NCBI GenBank assembly: GCA_001687465.1
Contig: LVLI01000905.1
Location: 1 to 64,000 of the forward strand
Source of the DNA: Halocafeteria seosinensis
Lineage: Eukaryota; Sar; Bigyra; Bicosoecida
Length of the DNA stretch: 64,000 nucleotides
Reading direction: 5' to 3'
This document shows positions 1 to 14,345 of the stretch, one piece after another. Position 1 is the stretch's first letter; each line of letters begins with the position of its first letter. The translations under genes and the position numbers were made by a program. The notes under the pieces were generated by a model. That model had not been told where the DNA came from and ran no database searches. It saw only the letters and a list, made by a program, of their open reading frames with translations.

Positions 1-1
1 G

Positions 2-1228
2 TCTTATGTGATCGATTCAAGTGCGGATGAAGGGTCTTTGTATGTTCCTCAAGAGTACTTAAAATGCGGAGGATCGGCTTGTACTTATTATATTGGTGTT
101 TACTCATCTACGAAGCAGTTGCATAGTCCTTCTTTCGGGTTCCGCATTGTCGCATCGACAGATCGAAGTTTCAGTCTTCTTGGGTGGGCTAAACCTGATC
201 AGTGGTTAGAATCACGTAGTGTGTTTGGACAAAATCCCACAATGGCCCATGTATATGAGGCGATTGGTCCGGTTGAAGGCAGTGGTGTACGGACGTTGAT
301 TCGTGCTGAGGCTTGCTCTTCTAAACCTCGCATTTTCGTGTGCTATCGCTCTTCGGATCCTTCCAAGCGTTGTTCTGATGGGTTAACTCAGCCCGGCCCT
401 CGGAATTATGTAACTAGGAGCTCGTTCGATGAGGAGACGTCGACAGCGATTGTTCCATCGTTTAATTTGACCGGACCTGTTTATATTTCAGTCATCCCCG
501 GGGATGGTGACCAGATTGAAAGTAATAGGGAAGTCAGTTTGTTGGGAGCTTATGGTACCCGGAAAGCTGTATTACATGTTGGGTTTGGATCACCGCATCA
601 GTTACCGCGACCGTCATCACCTCCCACCGTTAACTACGAGAAGCCGAACGAGATCGTTGTTCACTGGTCCGCCATTTCCAATTACGTACACGCACAGTAT
701 ACTGTATATGTAGCTCCAACTAACGATGTACAGAATACCCAAGACCATTATTTTCTCGACACTGCGTGTGGCCTTTTGGCAGCCTGGAACGGAACGAATC
801 TGAAGGATCATGGAAAGAAAGAAAATGTTGGAAAAAGTACGAAAGCGCATGTGGGGGGATTCAAGCAAAATAACTACACTGTGTTTGTCTTAGGAAATTG
901 CTCGAAGTCGACAGGCTGCCTTGGAGTGCATAGCCTTCAGAGCGAGCAACTGACGGTATTCCCCTCTGCTCGAGTATCTGTAGGACCAAATCCAAATCCA
1001 AAACCAAATCCTCATCCTTCTGGGCATTCAGGCTCGGGCAGCTCTAAGAAAGGAGCCATTGCAGGAAGTGTCGTTGCTGTTGTGTGTGCGATTGGGATTG
1101 CCTTGGGTATGACTTACTGGTACAGGAGACGACAGCCTGCCGTTGCTGCGTATGCAGATGAATTTACGTCTTCTCACTATGAACCAATGTTAGACGACGG
1201 TGAGCGGGAAGCTGTAGCTACTGTGTAA
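2..1228 (+). CDS. Type I membrane glycoprotein, C-terminal part (5' end outside window)
   Basis: The frame is already open at the window edge, so only the last ~408 residues are seen. The extracellular part carries several N-x-S/T sequons and paired cysteines (for example LKCGGSACTYYIGVYS near the start) and looks like beta-sandwich ectodomain repeats. A Pro/Asn stretch (PNPNPKPNPHP) and a Gly/Ser linker lead into one hydrophobic segment (GAIAGSVVAVVCAIGIALGM), then a basic stop-transfer YRRRQ and a ~30-residue acidic tail. This is the layout of a single-pass surface protein with a short cytoplasmic tail. I do not recognise the family; an adhesin or surface receptor is possible but is inference. 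The stop is TAA at 1226-1228. Confidence 0.7.
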   Translation, partial: SYVIDSSADEGSLYVPQEYLKCGGSACTYYIGVYSSTKQLHSPSFGFRIVASTDRSFSLLGWAKPDQWLESRSVFGQNPTMAHVYEAIGPVEGSGVRTLIRAEACSSKPRIFVCYRSSDPSKRCSDGLTQPGPRNYVTRSSFDEETSTAIVPSFNLTGPVYISVIPGDGDQIESNREVSLLGAYGTRKAVLHVGFGSPHQLPRPSSPPTVNYEKPNEIVVHWSAISNYVHAQYTVYVAPTNDVQNTQDHYFLDTACGLLAAWNGTNLKDHGKKENVGKSTKAHVGGFKQNNYTVFVLGNCSKSTGCLGVHSLQSEQLTVFPSARVSVGPNPNPKPNPHPSGHSGSGSSKKGAIAGSVVAVVCAIGIALGMTYWYRRRQPAVAAYADEFTSSHYEPMLDDGEREAVATV

Positions 1229-1622
1229 GCAATTGCTATAGTGTTAATTAGGATGCCACAGTATCGGATTGGCCCGAAGAACTACCCGACAGAATGAACA
1301 TCAGAGTGGTATACATGCGGTATTATAATAATACAACGGGTACCTATACTAGTACTAACCCGTATACATGCATAAACCCGTTATACATAACCACTGATAT
1401 TGCGGGATCGACCAGATTCAGACGTTGGACACTTTTTTTGGATGCATATACACTATTTGACGGTAGATGCGCCGCGGCCCCACTTGCTATACATCAGATG
1501 TGATAATACGTTAGCTGTCGGACTTCCACTAACAGACTGCAGTATTTGCCGCAAGCTAATTTCGTTCGCCCGGGTAGTTTTTCGTCTTCTGCAATCTCTA
1601 GAGCAGCTGCTGAAGGTGGTCT
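1229..1622. other. Intergenic stretch between convergent genes
   Basis: About 390 bases between two convergent genes. It has short AT-rich imperfect repeats around 1318-1390 (several copies of ACGGGTA/ACCCGTATAC-like words) and no supported gene. Presumably it holds both 3' UTRs. Confidence 0.4.
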
Positions 1623-2310
1623 TTATCCTGTGCATCCGAGTTCTCCCCATCGTCGTGACAACGGTCCTATATCGCAAACGAATTGGGGCTTGCCTAATGT
1701 TGCACTCATGCGATTGTGCAAATGGCAAAGCCACAGGGAATATTTGCAATTTGTCGTGAACTTAGGTTGGTTTGATTTTTCTGCCTCCAGTGCTTCCCTG
1801 CAGCAATGCTCAGTGTATAATACTTTCCTCACCAGCGGCCGGCTTGGTCACTTACCGGAATTTCGGGCGGCATGACTCGCAGGGGTATAGCTCTCCCAAG
1901 AGGTCGATAAATTGATCCAGTTTCTCTTCAGTTTCTTTCGCGGGCAAGCGGTCGGCATGTGCTGCTATCTGATGTAGAAGCGTCCAAGTGCTTGAGCCAA
2001 CTTCTTCCGGCGTGGGTGGGCCTGAGTTTGGACATTATTGGAAAACCTATGCTCACTTTAGCTCTGGCTTCTGATTCGATCACCTACCTCGAGGTGGTAA
2101 TCCGTGGCCATTTTCACCAAGTTTGCTTCGTAAGTTCCCTTGAAGTCGATGACCTGGGGAATCCTGCGTACCATCCGTCTGTTGCTGTGCTTCCTCCAGT
2201 CCTCCTGTGGTGAGAGCCAACACGAATATCAGCACCATTGCAGCTCCAACCCCGAAAAGCATGCGCTGGAAGTAATTGTTGCATTTTTTCTGTCTCTCGG
2301 CCGGATCCAT
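1623..2310 (-). CDS. ERV1: ALR/Erv1-family FAD-linked sulfhydryl oxidase with N-terminal membrane anchor
   Basis: Three exons (2310-2088, 2021-1856, 1797-1623) join with consistent phases to 187 residues. The catalytic core is plain: GSSTWTLLHQIAAH (FAD-binding helix, as in STWTLLH of ALR), the redox pair CESC in LYPCESCRPKF, then WLCHLHNRMSATLGKPQF followed by VC, which matches the ALR/Erv1 signature for the FAD-contacting His/Asn and the structural disulfide. The family oxidises thiols to disulfides, passing electrons to oxygen or cytochrome c, in the mitochondrial intermembrane space (Erv1/ALR) or the ER (Erv2). Residues ~17-35 are strongly hydrophobic (MLFGVGAAMVLIFVLALTT), a likely membrane anchor, which favours an Erv2-like or membrane-tethered form. 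The start is the first in-frame ATG (MDPAERQ). The family call is secure; the compartment is inference. Confidence 0.85.
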
Positions 2311-2661
2311 TACGTTCAATTCCAAGCTCAAAACCTCATAATTTATTCTTCTTCCAACAAACTGAATTTTTCCCACGAGTGTAATAAGTAAGCAGCAAAA
2401 AATGAATTGTCAACAAACACCATGGACTGTGCTGTTGTACGTGGTAATACTAGTATGCATCAATATGCATGCCATGCTAAATGGATTTTGTTGAAGTTGG
2501 GGCACTCCATCGAAGCGTATTGACGCACTCACGGATCATTGATTCATTATCAAACCGTATATGGGTGGTGTTATACCGTAACACACCCTTCCTGGGGATA
2601 TATATATATATAGAGAGGGGGGTGGCATGGATAAGATGCAATTCCCAACAGGGCTTCAACA
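2311..2661. other. Intergenic stretch with TA microsatellite
   Basis: Upstream region of the ALR gene. It contains a short TA repeat at about 2598-2612 followed by a purine run. No gene could be supported. Confidence 0.4.
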
Positions 2662-3186
2662 TTGGGGAGTGTATTTGCTCCTGAATGTCATTTATACCTG
2701 AATGAACATGTTCCCCGTAAATATGGTGAAGAAAGGTTTATTGATTGGAAATTGTCTCACGATGTCGACAACTTTGAAACGCTGGTCAAAGAGATGTATG
2801 TGCCTCGAGCCAGCGAGGAACCTCCGGCGCAGCACCGGGTGGAACTCATGGAGGAGGTGAAAACACAGTATTGTGCTACTACACAGAGCGCCTACGAGCA
2901 ATGGACAACCTTCCGAGCAGAAAATGCCGAGCCTAATAGCTCTGCCGTTTTGTTGTTGAATCTACTTCTGACACTTGTCATTGACCGTGTGCCACTTCAC
3001 GAGGCTCAAAGCGCGTACTGAAAGCCTGACATGATGTCTATAGAGGAGGCTCTAACTGCATCCCATACCATTTTGGCGCAGCAGGAGAGAGTACCTGCAG
3101 CCACAGTCGCTAAGTTGGTAGACCTTGAAGTTTATATCTACACTTCCTTTGACTTTCCTGATTGCAAAGAGCTTATTACACTGTAA
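2662..3186 (+). pseudogene. Coding-like reading frame broken by an in-frame TGA
   Basis: From 2662 the frame encodes ~119 plausible residues (KYGEERFIDWKLSHDVDNF, then an acidic helical stretch, then LLLNLLLTLVIDR). It meets TGA at 3019-3021 and continues in the same frame for 54 more codons of equally protein-like sequence (MMSIEEALTASHTILAQQ, then VAKLVDLEVYIYTSFDFPD) to TAA at 3184-3186. Further coding-like fragments with stops follow to about 3480 (for example KKAGFKKDAFGSRGDYTPV). I recognise no family. The simplest reading is a decayed gene or mobile-element remnant. A recoded TGA or an intron spanning the TGA is possible, but I found no phase-compatible splice pair. Confidence 0.4.
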
Positions 3187-5822
<2,636 letters not shown>

Positions 5823-5885
5823 AGCGAGAAGGCGTACTGCACTGTTGCTTTGAGCAACAGAAAGAGAGGCTATATGCTAATCCAT

Positions 5886-8800
5886 CTAGTCTAGTAGTGC
5901 CTGTATGCGATAAAAGTCTTGGTAGTCTAGTCGTCCATCGCCATTGCCAACTTCCCTGTCGATTTCAAAAGAAAGCCAATCGATCAGTTTAGACAACAGT
6001 CGAGGCAGAGGCTCCTTTTCATCCACAGAATATTTCTCTATCTCGGGGACACCTGTACCGTCGCATACCGATAAGCATGTTCGGTAGAGTAGCAACCGAG
6101 GCCTCGTACTAACCTTTGATGCCCTTTGGAAGTGTCTTTGCATGAACTGCTTGGCGGTATTTGAACATTGAGGACTGAAAATAGTTATCCAGGTATTGAT
6201 CAGTTGGAAGCGGTCTTATATGTGCAACGCGGCACAATCCCTGGGAATTGCAAGCCAACTCTTTTCTTATCATGACCGTAATAAGAGGACGTTGGAACGT
6301 TACGTACTTCCAGGAAATCTGCTATGTTTAAGTGCATCGTGTTGTTCATGTAGCCTTGCACATCTTGGTCGTTTGCACTCCTCATTCGTGACATCACGAA
6401 ACACATGGATGCATCCTTTTTGTTAAAGTTTTCCTGCATACAACAGAGAACACAGCTATCACCTGTAGTCTATCGGCAAGGCGCTAAGTAAACCATCTAA
6501 CGTACTGTATCAATGAGATTCGTTCGTTGGAGCAGTGACATCCACCCTTCGAAAGACATTAGTGGTCTGTCACTTCTGAAATACCAGGGGATGATAGATA
6601 TTCCGAGATGGCAGTGGTGAGAAGAGTAGTGGTGATCAAATGCTTCAGCACTTACTGAAAGATGGTACTTCCTCTAACCTCTAGCTTTTTCACGCCAGTA
6701 TCGCTTGTTCTCAAAATCTGAAGCAAAAGGTGCGATCTTATGATTCTGTATACAAAATTGAAACGATTCAACTTTTACCTTTTGTCGAGCAAATGCGCGA
6801 TGCGTCATATCTAAGTTCTTCCAGTTGCTATACAGAACCTTGCACACTTCATTCCTATAGACATACTGATCCCGATAGGTATCCCCAAACAGTTGATTAT
6901 ATTGCAAAAACTCTTTATCTTCAATCAATTTTGACAAGTCGGTTGAGATGAACTCAGACAGCTTTTCGCTCAATGTTGGCATAGAGGGATGCAGTAAACA
7001 CGCTAACCTCAGCAGTAATTCCACGAACTCAAAGCGAATAAGAGAGCGGTCAGGATTTAACAGATCTTCTTCAGAATTACCTTCTTGTTCACGATTCACC
7101 TGCATAAAGATGCTTACTACTGTTGTAACGGATTACGCGTGAGAAGTGATACCACGTACGGCTCTGTAGATGCTGTCCAGAGTGTGCTGAGTGATCCGAC
7201 TATCGGGAAGCCCTAGGTATCCGCAAAAGACTTTGAAATTCCATGGTGACATAGTACACACTTCTCGTACATCCGACGCAGCCAAGAAGTCAAACGCCTG
7301 GAACGGACAACGATGCGCTTAACACTGGAAGTGACACTGACTCGGTACATAATAGTACATACCCTCCAAATAATTTCGTAACGGGCGTAGAATACCTCTT
7401 CTAAGCCTTCACGAATATCATTCTCTTGCAAACCTGCAGGCAAATCCTCTTTTCGTAGTATTCGCTCCACATCTCGCCCCCAAGCATCGTGATATACCTG
7501 CAGCAAGACGGCAATGGGTGAAAAGCACGAAAACGCATATGAGCCACACTTTAGTCTTACTTCTTCAGCGTTGTACAAAGATTTAGATTCAGAGAAGCAT
7601 TTGCGAGCTTGGAAAACTTGCAGGTAGTCCACCTTCGCAGTTTCTGAACCAGTTGCATCTTCAGTACGGTGAGTAGATTTGTCTTGTGGCGTGATGGAAA
7701 CAGCAACACAAGGGCCGTTGATTAAGCAATCCAAATGTTCCAAACGCCTTGGTTCGATCTTTTGCGCTCTAGAGTCTCTAGCAAAAGGTAAAAGGTGCCT
7801 CACTTGAGTATTCACTTTCTTAGGAGTTTTCAGGCGTTGACGAGTGCTCCAGCCATGAAGGCTCTCTAAATCAACATAAACCATCGAGCATAGAAGCTCC
7901 TCACGCGCAAAGCCTGTTTCGTCAAACTCGTTACTCTGGAGTATGATGGTCGCAGAGCTCGATCTCATCCTTGCTGGTACTCGCTTTGTTTTCTTATGGA
8001 AACAGAGTACACCCGTAAGTTCATCTGGAACCCCTGCGGATTCCGCTTGAGGAGGCAGAGGGGGCGACGGTGGTGTCACCAGTGCAGCCTCATGCAGCAT
8101 GATAGGACACAGCGAAACCATTGCGGCTCCGGTAGCTCTCTCACGCACTGTTTCGTTCTTCCTATTCTTCTGCTCTCGCGGAGGAGAGCGTTGCGACCTG
8201 GAAATCAGAGGTGGAGAATTGTAACGAACCCGGTAACGGTGGTACAGGTACACAGAGTCTTACCTTCTCCCCTCACCTTCATCTCTGGATTCTGGAGAGA
8301 CAGAGACATTTCTTCGCATGCTTTCTACATTTCCGGAAAGATAGGGTTCTATATTCTTTCGCCGTTGCTTCAGTCGTTTTGATATAACCCTTAACTTTTC
8401 CATGTCTTCTAATTCTTTCCCATCTTCTGATAATTGTGGCAGCCGCTCCTCAACATCTGCACGTTTTTCTTTAGCGGGCGTTTTTGGCTTCTCCTTGGGA
8501 GTAGTTTGGGTACCCTCTCTATTCTGAGCGTCCGCAGTAGTTTGTTTATCCTCCCATGAACTATAGGTCTCGACAGCAAGACAAAGAATTGGCACATCAA
8601 TTTGTCGACAGTCTTGCCCTTTTTCTGCGTGTACTGGGGGAAGCGTTTCCGAAGAGAGCGACGATGAGGAGTCACGTTCCGTAGACCGAGCATAGTAGCG
8701 TGACATGTGTTCCAGAACATATTCAGTTGCAGGGCGATCCAGCCACAGCCCAATTAAGTGTCGCACAGACTGCCCGCATTTAATGGCCATGTCCGGCGTG

Positions 8801-11800
8801 CTGAGAAGATCTGGTCTCCACCGTCTCTCAAAGTTGCAATCGAAAGTTGTTTGAAATTCTGACATGTGCTCAATAGCAAAGGGGTTCTTGTCCCATCCTG
8901 CTGTAAACGTGGCGGGCGCGTGTTCGTAACGTGCAACGTAAAAATCGCAAAATTTGGAATCTTCTTTCCATACCGACCGAGGCCTGATGCTGTGTACGAG
9001 CGACATGGTGAGTCTCTGGTTTAGCTCTGGTAAGGTAACTGGAATATGATGAACAGCTTTGCTCCCAGGTTGGCTAGACTTATTCGGGCTCCTGTGAGCA
9101 GACCCGGTATCCACAACGTACTGCTTACCGAAAGCCGTAGAGGTTCGAACCCAGCTTAAGCTGGCACCGCGAATAAGCCCTTCATTTACTTCTGAAGGAC
9201 TTGGTTCATTCTCCTGAGTTGCTCTCTGAACTATTTTTGAGGGACTCAGATACCGTACGTCGTCTTCGTCGGATTTTTCAGGGTAACTTGTCCAATTTTC
9301 GGGGCTGTTTAGAGAGCCTTTATGAGGGTTCCTCTTATACTCCATGTTTTGGGAATACAGAGAGGACCGAATTTCGTCAAAAAACTCGTTAGACTTGTCC
9401 TTCAATTCTAATTGATACAGCCTTGTTCGGTTTTGCTGGTGCATAGATAAGTTGCGGAGGATCTGACAAGCTAAACCCTGAATGGTAGGAAAGAGCGGGC
9501 ACTTGCCGAAGACTAAGCAAGTGGGTGCCACAAAAACTAATCTCGGCAATGCCTCGTGAATCGTGCTTATCCGATGTAAAACAGCAAACACGTTGGTAAT
9601 TACATCCAGCTGAGCGCTCTGGAACAGTACCCAATTTAGACGTTCCACTCCTCCCGTTTCTAACAGGCTAACCAATGGTTGAGTATCAAGGCAACATAGC
9701 TCAGTAAGTACCCCTGAAGCATGGGAATGAAGCGCATCCAGACACGCTTTGTTTGTTTCTATCTTGATCGAGATCTCTCTGGGGTTCTCTACAGGAGTTT
9801 CCAGCAGCGTCAAACAGAGCTCTTCTAAAGCACATTCGCCGCCTCTGAGAATTAGCTGTTTATTGATCACATGATAGCGAAGCCGGCAAAATGCCATCAA
9901 AGTGCACAAACACTGCGACCGCAAAAAGTTACTGGTTTTTTCAGCTCTGCACGTACAATAAAGCAACAAAGGAATTCCGCAATTTGTCATAGTGCTAATG
10001 AGCTGGTCAGAGCCTTTAGCCAGCAAGGTATTGAGACAAGACACTAGCATCTTTTGAGATAATTCAGAGCCGTGCGATGCTTGTTCAGTATGATTATATG
10101 AAATTGACGCGCACACTAAAGCAGCAATTCTGGGCCACTTCATCAACGCGCCTTCCAAATGGGTTTCGCGGTTCTTCTGGGAAGATTCAACTGCAATGTC
10201 CTGCTCTTCACCTGCAACGCCCTGTTCTTCCGTTTTCGGACATAGCAAAAAGGCCGATAGATCCATAGTACAACAGCAATGGAAAGCTGCCACAATCGTT
10301 CGATAGAATTCATTCCTCGTCCACGTGAGAAGTTTAGCTGAATTTGTTGGGTTGTCCTCTTCGTACGACATGAAGCATTCAAAAGAACTACATCGGACAT
10401 CATTAAACCGTGTGTCGTCTTGAGCACCCGTTTGGACACACATGACAACATATAAATAAGGGCAGGGGTCTCTAACCTCCTCGGCAGCAGTGACAGCAAC
10501 TCCCCTGAGCCACTGTCGAATGACGTCGACTCGAGACAATTCTGGATCGTAGTTATCCGTAGCAGATCGTGCGGTACTTTCTGGCGATTTCACAGGAGTC
10601 AGACGTGCCATTCCAGCAATCCACTTTAACAAAGCATGAGATAACTTCTGCCATGCGGGTTCATTAGTCTCGGAAAGATGAGTTCCTATACGTGCTAAGT
10701 ACCAAGATCCTAACGAGGCGTGGGACAAGATTTCGAAGTCCGGGTACTTCAAGAGTCCTGAGAGCACCAGAGGTAGGATGCCGCATCCTGCGAGGGTCAA
10801 AACGTCTTCCTTTGCTGAGTCCGCAGACGAACGCTCACAGAGGCCAAGAATCTCCGACGAGACGCACTGCAAGATTTGAGATAAGCTACACGCAGCGTAG
10901 CGAAGTGTCCGAACTTCTACAGCTTGGTATTTCAATGTAGCATCCCATTCAGGTCCGTTCTCTAAGATCTGCACACACTTCCACTGCTCCATTGACCTAA
11001 TGCAAGCATCAATCACGATGAGTAACAACATTGGAGCCTCACTGAGTAAGCGACGAGGAGACCGGGTAACTATCCACCAGCACACAAATGCTTGTTCATA
11101 CATTCGTAGCCGAGCTTGCCCCAGCTGAGTTCGAGCCTTCTCATTTGCAAACGAATCATGAGAAATCTGAAGCGGTTCCCATAGCTTAATTAAGGATGTC
11201 TGAATCCTCGGATAGACTTCGTCGTAAAGTTTCTCTGCTTCATCAATACCATTTTCGAAAGAGACGCCGCGAAAGATCCTTCTGAGTAGCTGACTATATG
11301 CATCCGAGCTATGGATGAAGACAGATAGTTGTGGATGCAGCAATGCAATAGCTGCCGCAGCGATCCCGTTACCCTTGCCGACTTCTGAGGTTCTCTGGAG
11401 AGAGAATACAGCAATCAATTCGACCAGCATATACGCATTCACAGGGTCTATCGTGCCTACTGGGCAATGAACGTTGTCTAACATCGAATTGCGATCCACT
11501 CCGCTGCTTGCGAAAGTGAAGCTACTCTCAGCACATTCCCTGTCGCTGCGGACACATCTTTGAGTGGAATCATCTTCAAGTTTCCAATAAGGGAACAGCT
11601 CCTCGAACGAGCAGTTAAGCGAGGCGCTAATAGCCAGCAGTATTTCTTTATAGTCCAGAGGAAAGAAATACCGAAAATACGTTTGCGGATTACAGGACTT
11701 TCCTGTAAGCAGTAAATTCTGTACTTTCGCCCATACCAAGGCAGAGCCTTTCTCTACGAGAGACGCATAGCCCCGCTCTTGGGCTTTCCACTGCCACTCT

Positions 11801-13821
11801 TTGGGTATGTTCCACATAGGCGAAAACATGTTGCTACATTCCACTTGGAGGCTGCGGGGTGTGGAGTGTACGAAACGGATTTCTGGTGTCAGCAAGCCGA
11901 AGCACCAATTCAGCGTCGCCAGCATACAAAGAGTAAATGCCGTTAATTTGGGAGCTAGTAATGCCACAAGATCCAATACATGGATAGGTTGACTAGCTTT
12001 CCTGTTTTCCGAAAGCGCTATCTGAAGCCTCTCCGCGGATACTAAAGTAAGCAATGCTTCAACTTGACGCTTACTGAACTCATCGAACAACAAAATCTTG
12101 AGCAGAAGACTATCGGGAGACACGATTTGCGACTTCAAATTTTTATACTGACTAGCGGACTTTGGTAAATTTCCCTCAACCAGGTCTGCCGCAGCTGTAA
12201 CAGTGCGAACTAGAGACAAAGACGAGGAGCACTCATCAATCTTTTCAGGGAGATCGACAAATTTGCTCGCCGTTCGGCATGAGCAATCCATCTTTTCATG
12301 ACTGTCTATATCAGTGTAAGCAGAGCTCCACAAGAACTCGATGAAATTGCGGCAACGCTGCTTTTGCTCAACTGCACTCACAACAGCGCACTGGGAAATC
12401 AGTTGATGTCTCCTGTCCTCGCTTTTGACTGCTTGTACAAAGCGTTCGACTTCATCCTCTGAAGTATACTGATTGCTTCTGTGTAGTAAGTGCTCAGATA
12501 GCTCGCGTAAGAACTCAGTATCTCGTTGTGAAACCGTCGCAAAAGCATTCATTGCGATCAACAATGGTGTCTCTAACGGTCTTACGGTGATCACGTCACT
12601 CAAATGATCCTTAATAATCTGTTTCAAGACTGTAACTACAGAGCCGATGTATCCCCAGTTTCTAAGTACCCAATCTGCAAAGATTCCTATCTGCTGATCA
12701 GCAGCAATCCCCCAGCAGTACTGGTCCCAGTATTCCACTGTCTTCTCAGTTGTTCCTTCGGATGCTTGCAATCGTTTCAAGTCCGTGAACCATACAGCAA
12801 ACGGTTGGCACCATACCACCGAAGGAAAGTGCTCCGAACCTTCCAAGCTATTTGCGCGTTTGAAACGCTTGGAAAGCACAACGTGTCTGCGTTGGTATAC
12901 ATCCCTCTCCAGTGAGACAGGAAAGGCCCTGCTTGAACTTGACTGGGGACTTCGAACAGAAGAAGAAGTTCGAGGCTGGTCGGAATCAGTACCTGGTGTT
13001 AAAGATGCAAGATTTTCATCCGGTACCGTGAATAATCTAGAACGAGAATACGATATCGCCGCGGCGTAGCGTTCCAGCGTTTCCGTTTCAACCTTCGTCG
13101 ATAATTCCGCATGAGAAACGCATGTATTCAGGACAATCATCGCTGAACACAGCACTTCTTCCGTCACCACGGGGCTTCCTGCATAGCTGAGGATTCGCAA
13201 GATGCCATGCTCCATCAATGCGAAGCACTGACTCGGCTGTGAGTGACACAGAAAGATTGCATAGAGCTCTTCCAAGCAAGCTAGAATGATATAGCTCGCT
13301 TCGCTGATGGAGGAAATTGAAGATGTTGCTAGCAGTTTCTGTAGGAACTCCTGTGGAGGTGGTGCCAAGACGGCCTCCCGAGGAGTGGGGATTCCTTTCT
13401 TTGTGAGGCAGCAGCTGTGTATCGGGATTACTTTGAGCTCATCAAGATTGATACATTCCGTAATATGGGAAATAACGTGGTTGATGCAATGAATGACGGT
13501 ATCAAAATGCTCAGCTTTTACAGTTTCGCGGAATTCTGAATGGATCAGTTGTTGGAGTTGCGAGTAATTCTCTAGGGTGACATAGGCACCTGATTTCCGA
13601 TCCCATACCCACACCTCTTTAGCCAAAGACTTCGAAGAGAGCTGACATTGCTCCACGAGTTCATCCCACGTATCCGGGATAGGCTGGAAGTCGCCTGGCC
13701 GAGCGACGTTCGGCTCCTCTCTCTTGGTGATGCAGTAGAATGCCTGAGAGGTTCGAGGCCTCTTCAGTACCAGAGTGTTCATTCTACGATCTCTAGTACC
13801 GCGTGCCGAAAAAGAAGTCAA
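5886..13821 (-). CDS. Very large armadillo-like protein with EF-hand-like C-terminus, probably ciliary
   Basis: The first exon (13821-8264) alone encodes ~1850 residues, mostly Leu-rich alpha-helix with HEAT/armadillo character, then an acidic/basic low-complexity stretch (KEKPKTPAKEKRADVEERL). It splices in phase to 8197 (intron 8198-8263). Further small exons follow: one ending YEIIWR, then after a 65 nt intron AFDFLAASDVREVCTMSPW, then PWNFKVFCGYLGLPDSRIT; LIRFEFVELLLRLACLLH; RPLMSFEGWMSLLQRTNLID; MHLNIADFLE; and a final exon ending with an EF-hand-like loop, DREVGNGDGRLDYQDFYRI. The repeated pattern of 'MSFEGWMSLL' and 'FVELLLRLA' segments resembles C-terminal domains of large axonemal proteins of flagellates; that is a family impression, not a confirmed match. 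Exon borders between 5886 and 7105 are approximate. Start: the first ATG of the long exon. It is divergent from the next gene. Confidence 0.75.
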
Positions 13822-14345
13822 AAGATAGCGCCTAACGAACGCGTATGGAAGCCATAACCCTCCCTTAACGTTACGATCTTCTATCCAAGCTGACTCTGCG
13901 CTTTGTTCGACTCCATCAAAGTCCGCCGGCGTCCTCCCTGAGCTCTCTATCCTGCTTTAGAGCCGCATAAAACGGAATGGTACCGACGGACGCGCTTAGA
14001 GAGAGTATGGGAGTTCAATACCAGTCAGTGGATCTCGTTGCGACGTTCGGTCGCATACAGGAGACTCGTTCCCATAAAGAAATAATAAAAAAAAAACCCG
14101 ACAAGACAAACCAAGAAACACCACCATTCCATGCGTTTACGCACGCACACAAAGTGCCCGACAATACCACTCCTCAAATTTTCCAACGTTATACAAGACG
14201 ACTCCAGCGACGTTCGCTCCTTTTTTGTGAAGTTGAGTGCGTTGGAATCCGGATAATGTGGCGTAGAATACGTGTATTGAGTGTCCTATAGTCCCCTTTA
14301 AGGGTTTCTCCTTGGTCTAGTTTACGTCTGGATGGAAAACTGGAA
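13822..14345. promoter_or_regulatory. Divergent promoter region
   Basis: The 524 bases separate the starts of the armadillo-like gene (-) and the ZNF830-like gene (+), so both promoters must lie here or nearby. It contains an A-rich run at about 14083-14096. I see no clear TATA box or other element I can name. Confidence 0.4.

Noticed and set aside
2200-2260. Intron ending CTCTCACCACAG in the ALR gene giving an exon EDWRKHSNRRMV
   Set aside because: That frame does not join in phase to the catalytic exon, whereas the unspliced hydrophobic segment does.
9125-9155. GGTTCGAACCC resembling a tRNA T-loop
   Set aside because: It lies inside the coding sequence of the armadillo-like gene, and no acceptor stem or anticodon arm fits around it.
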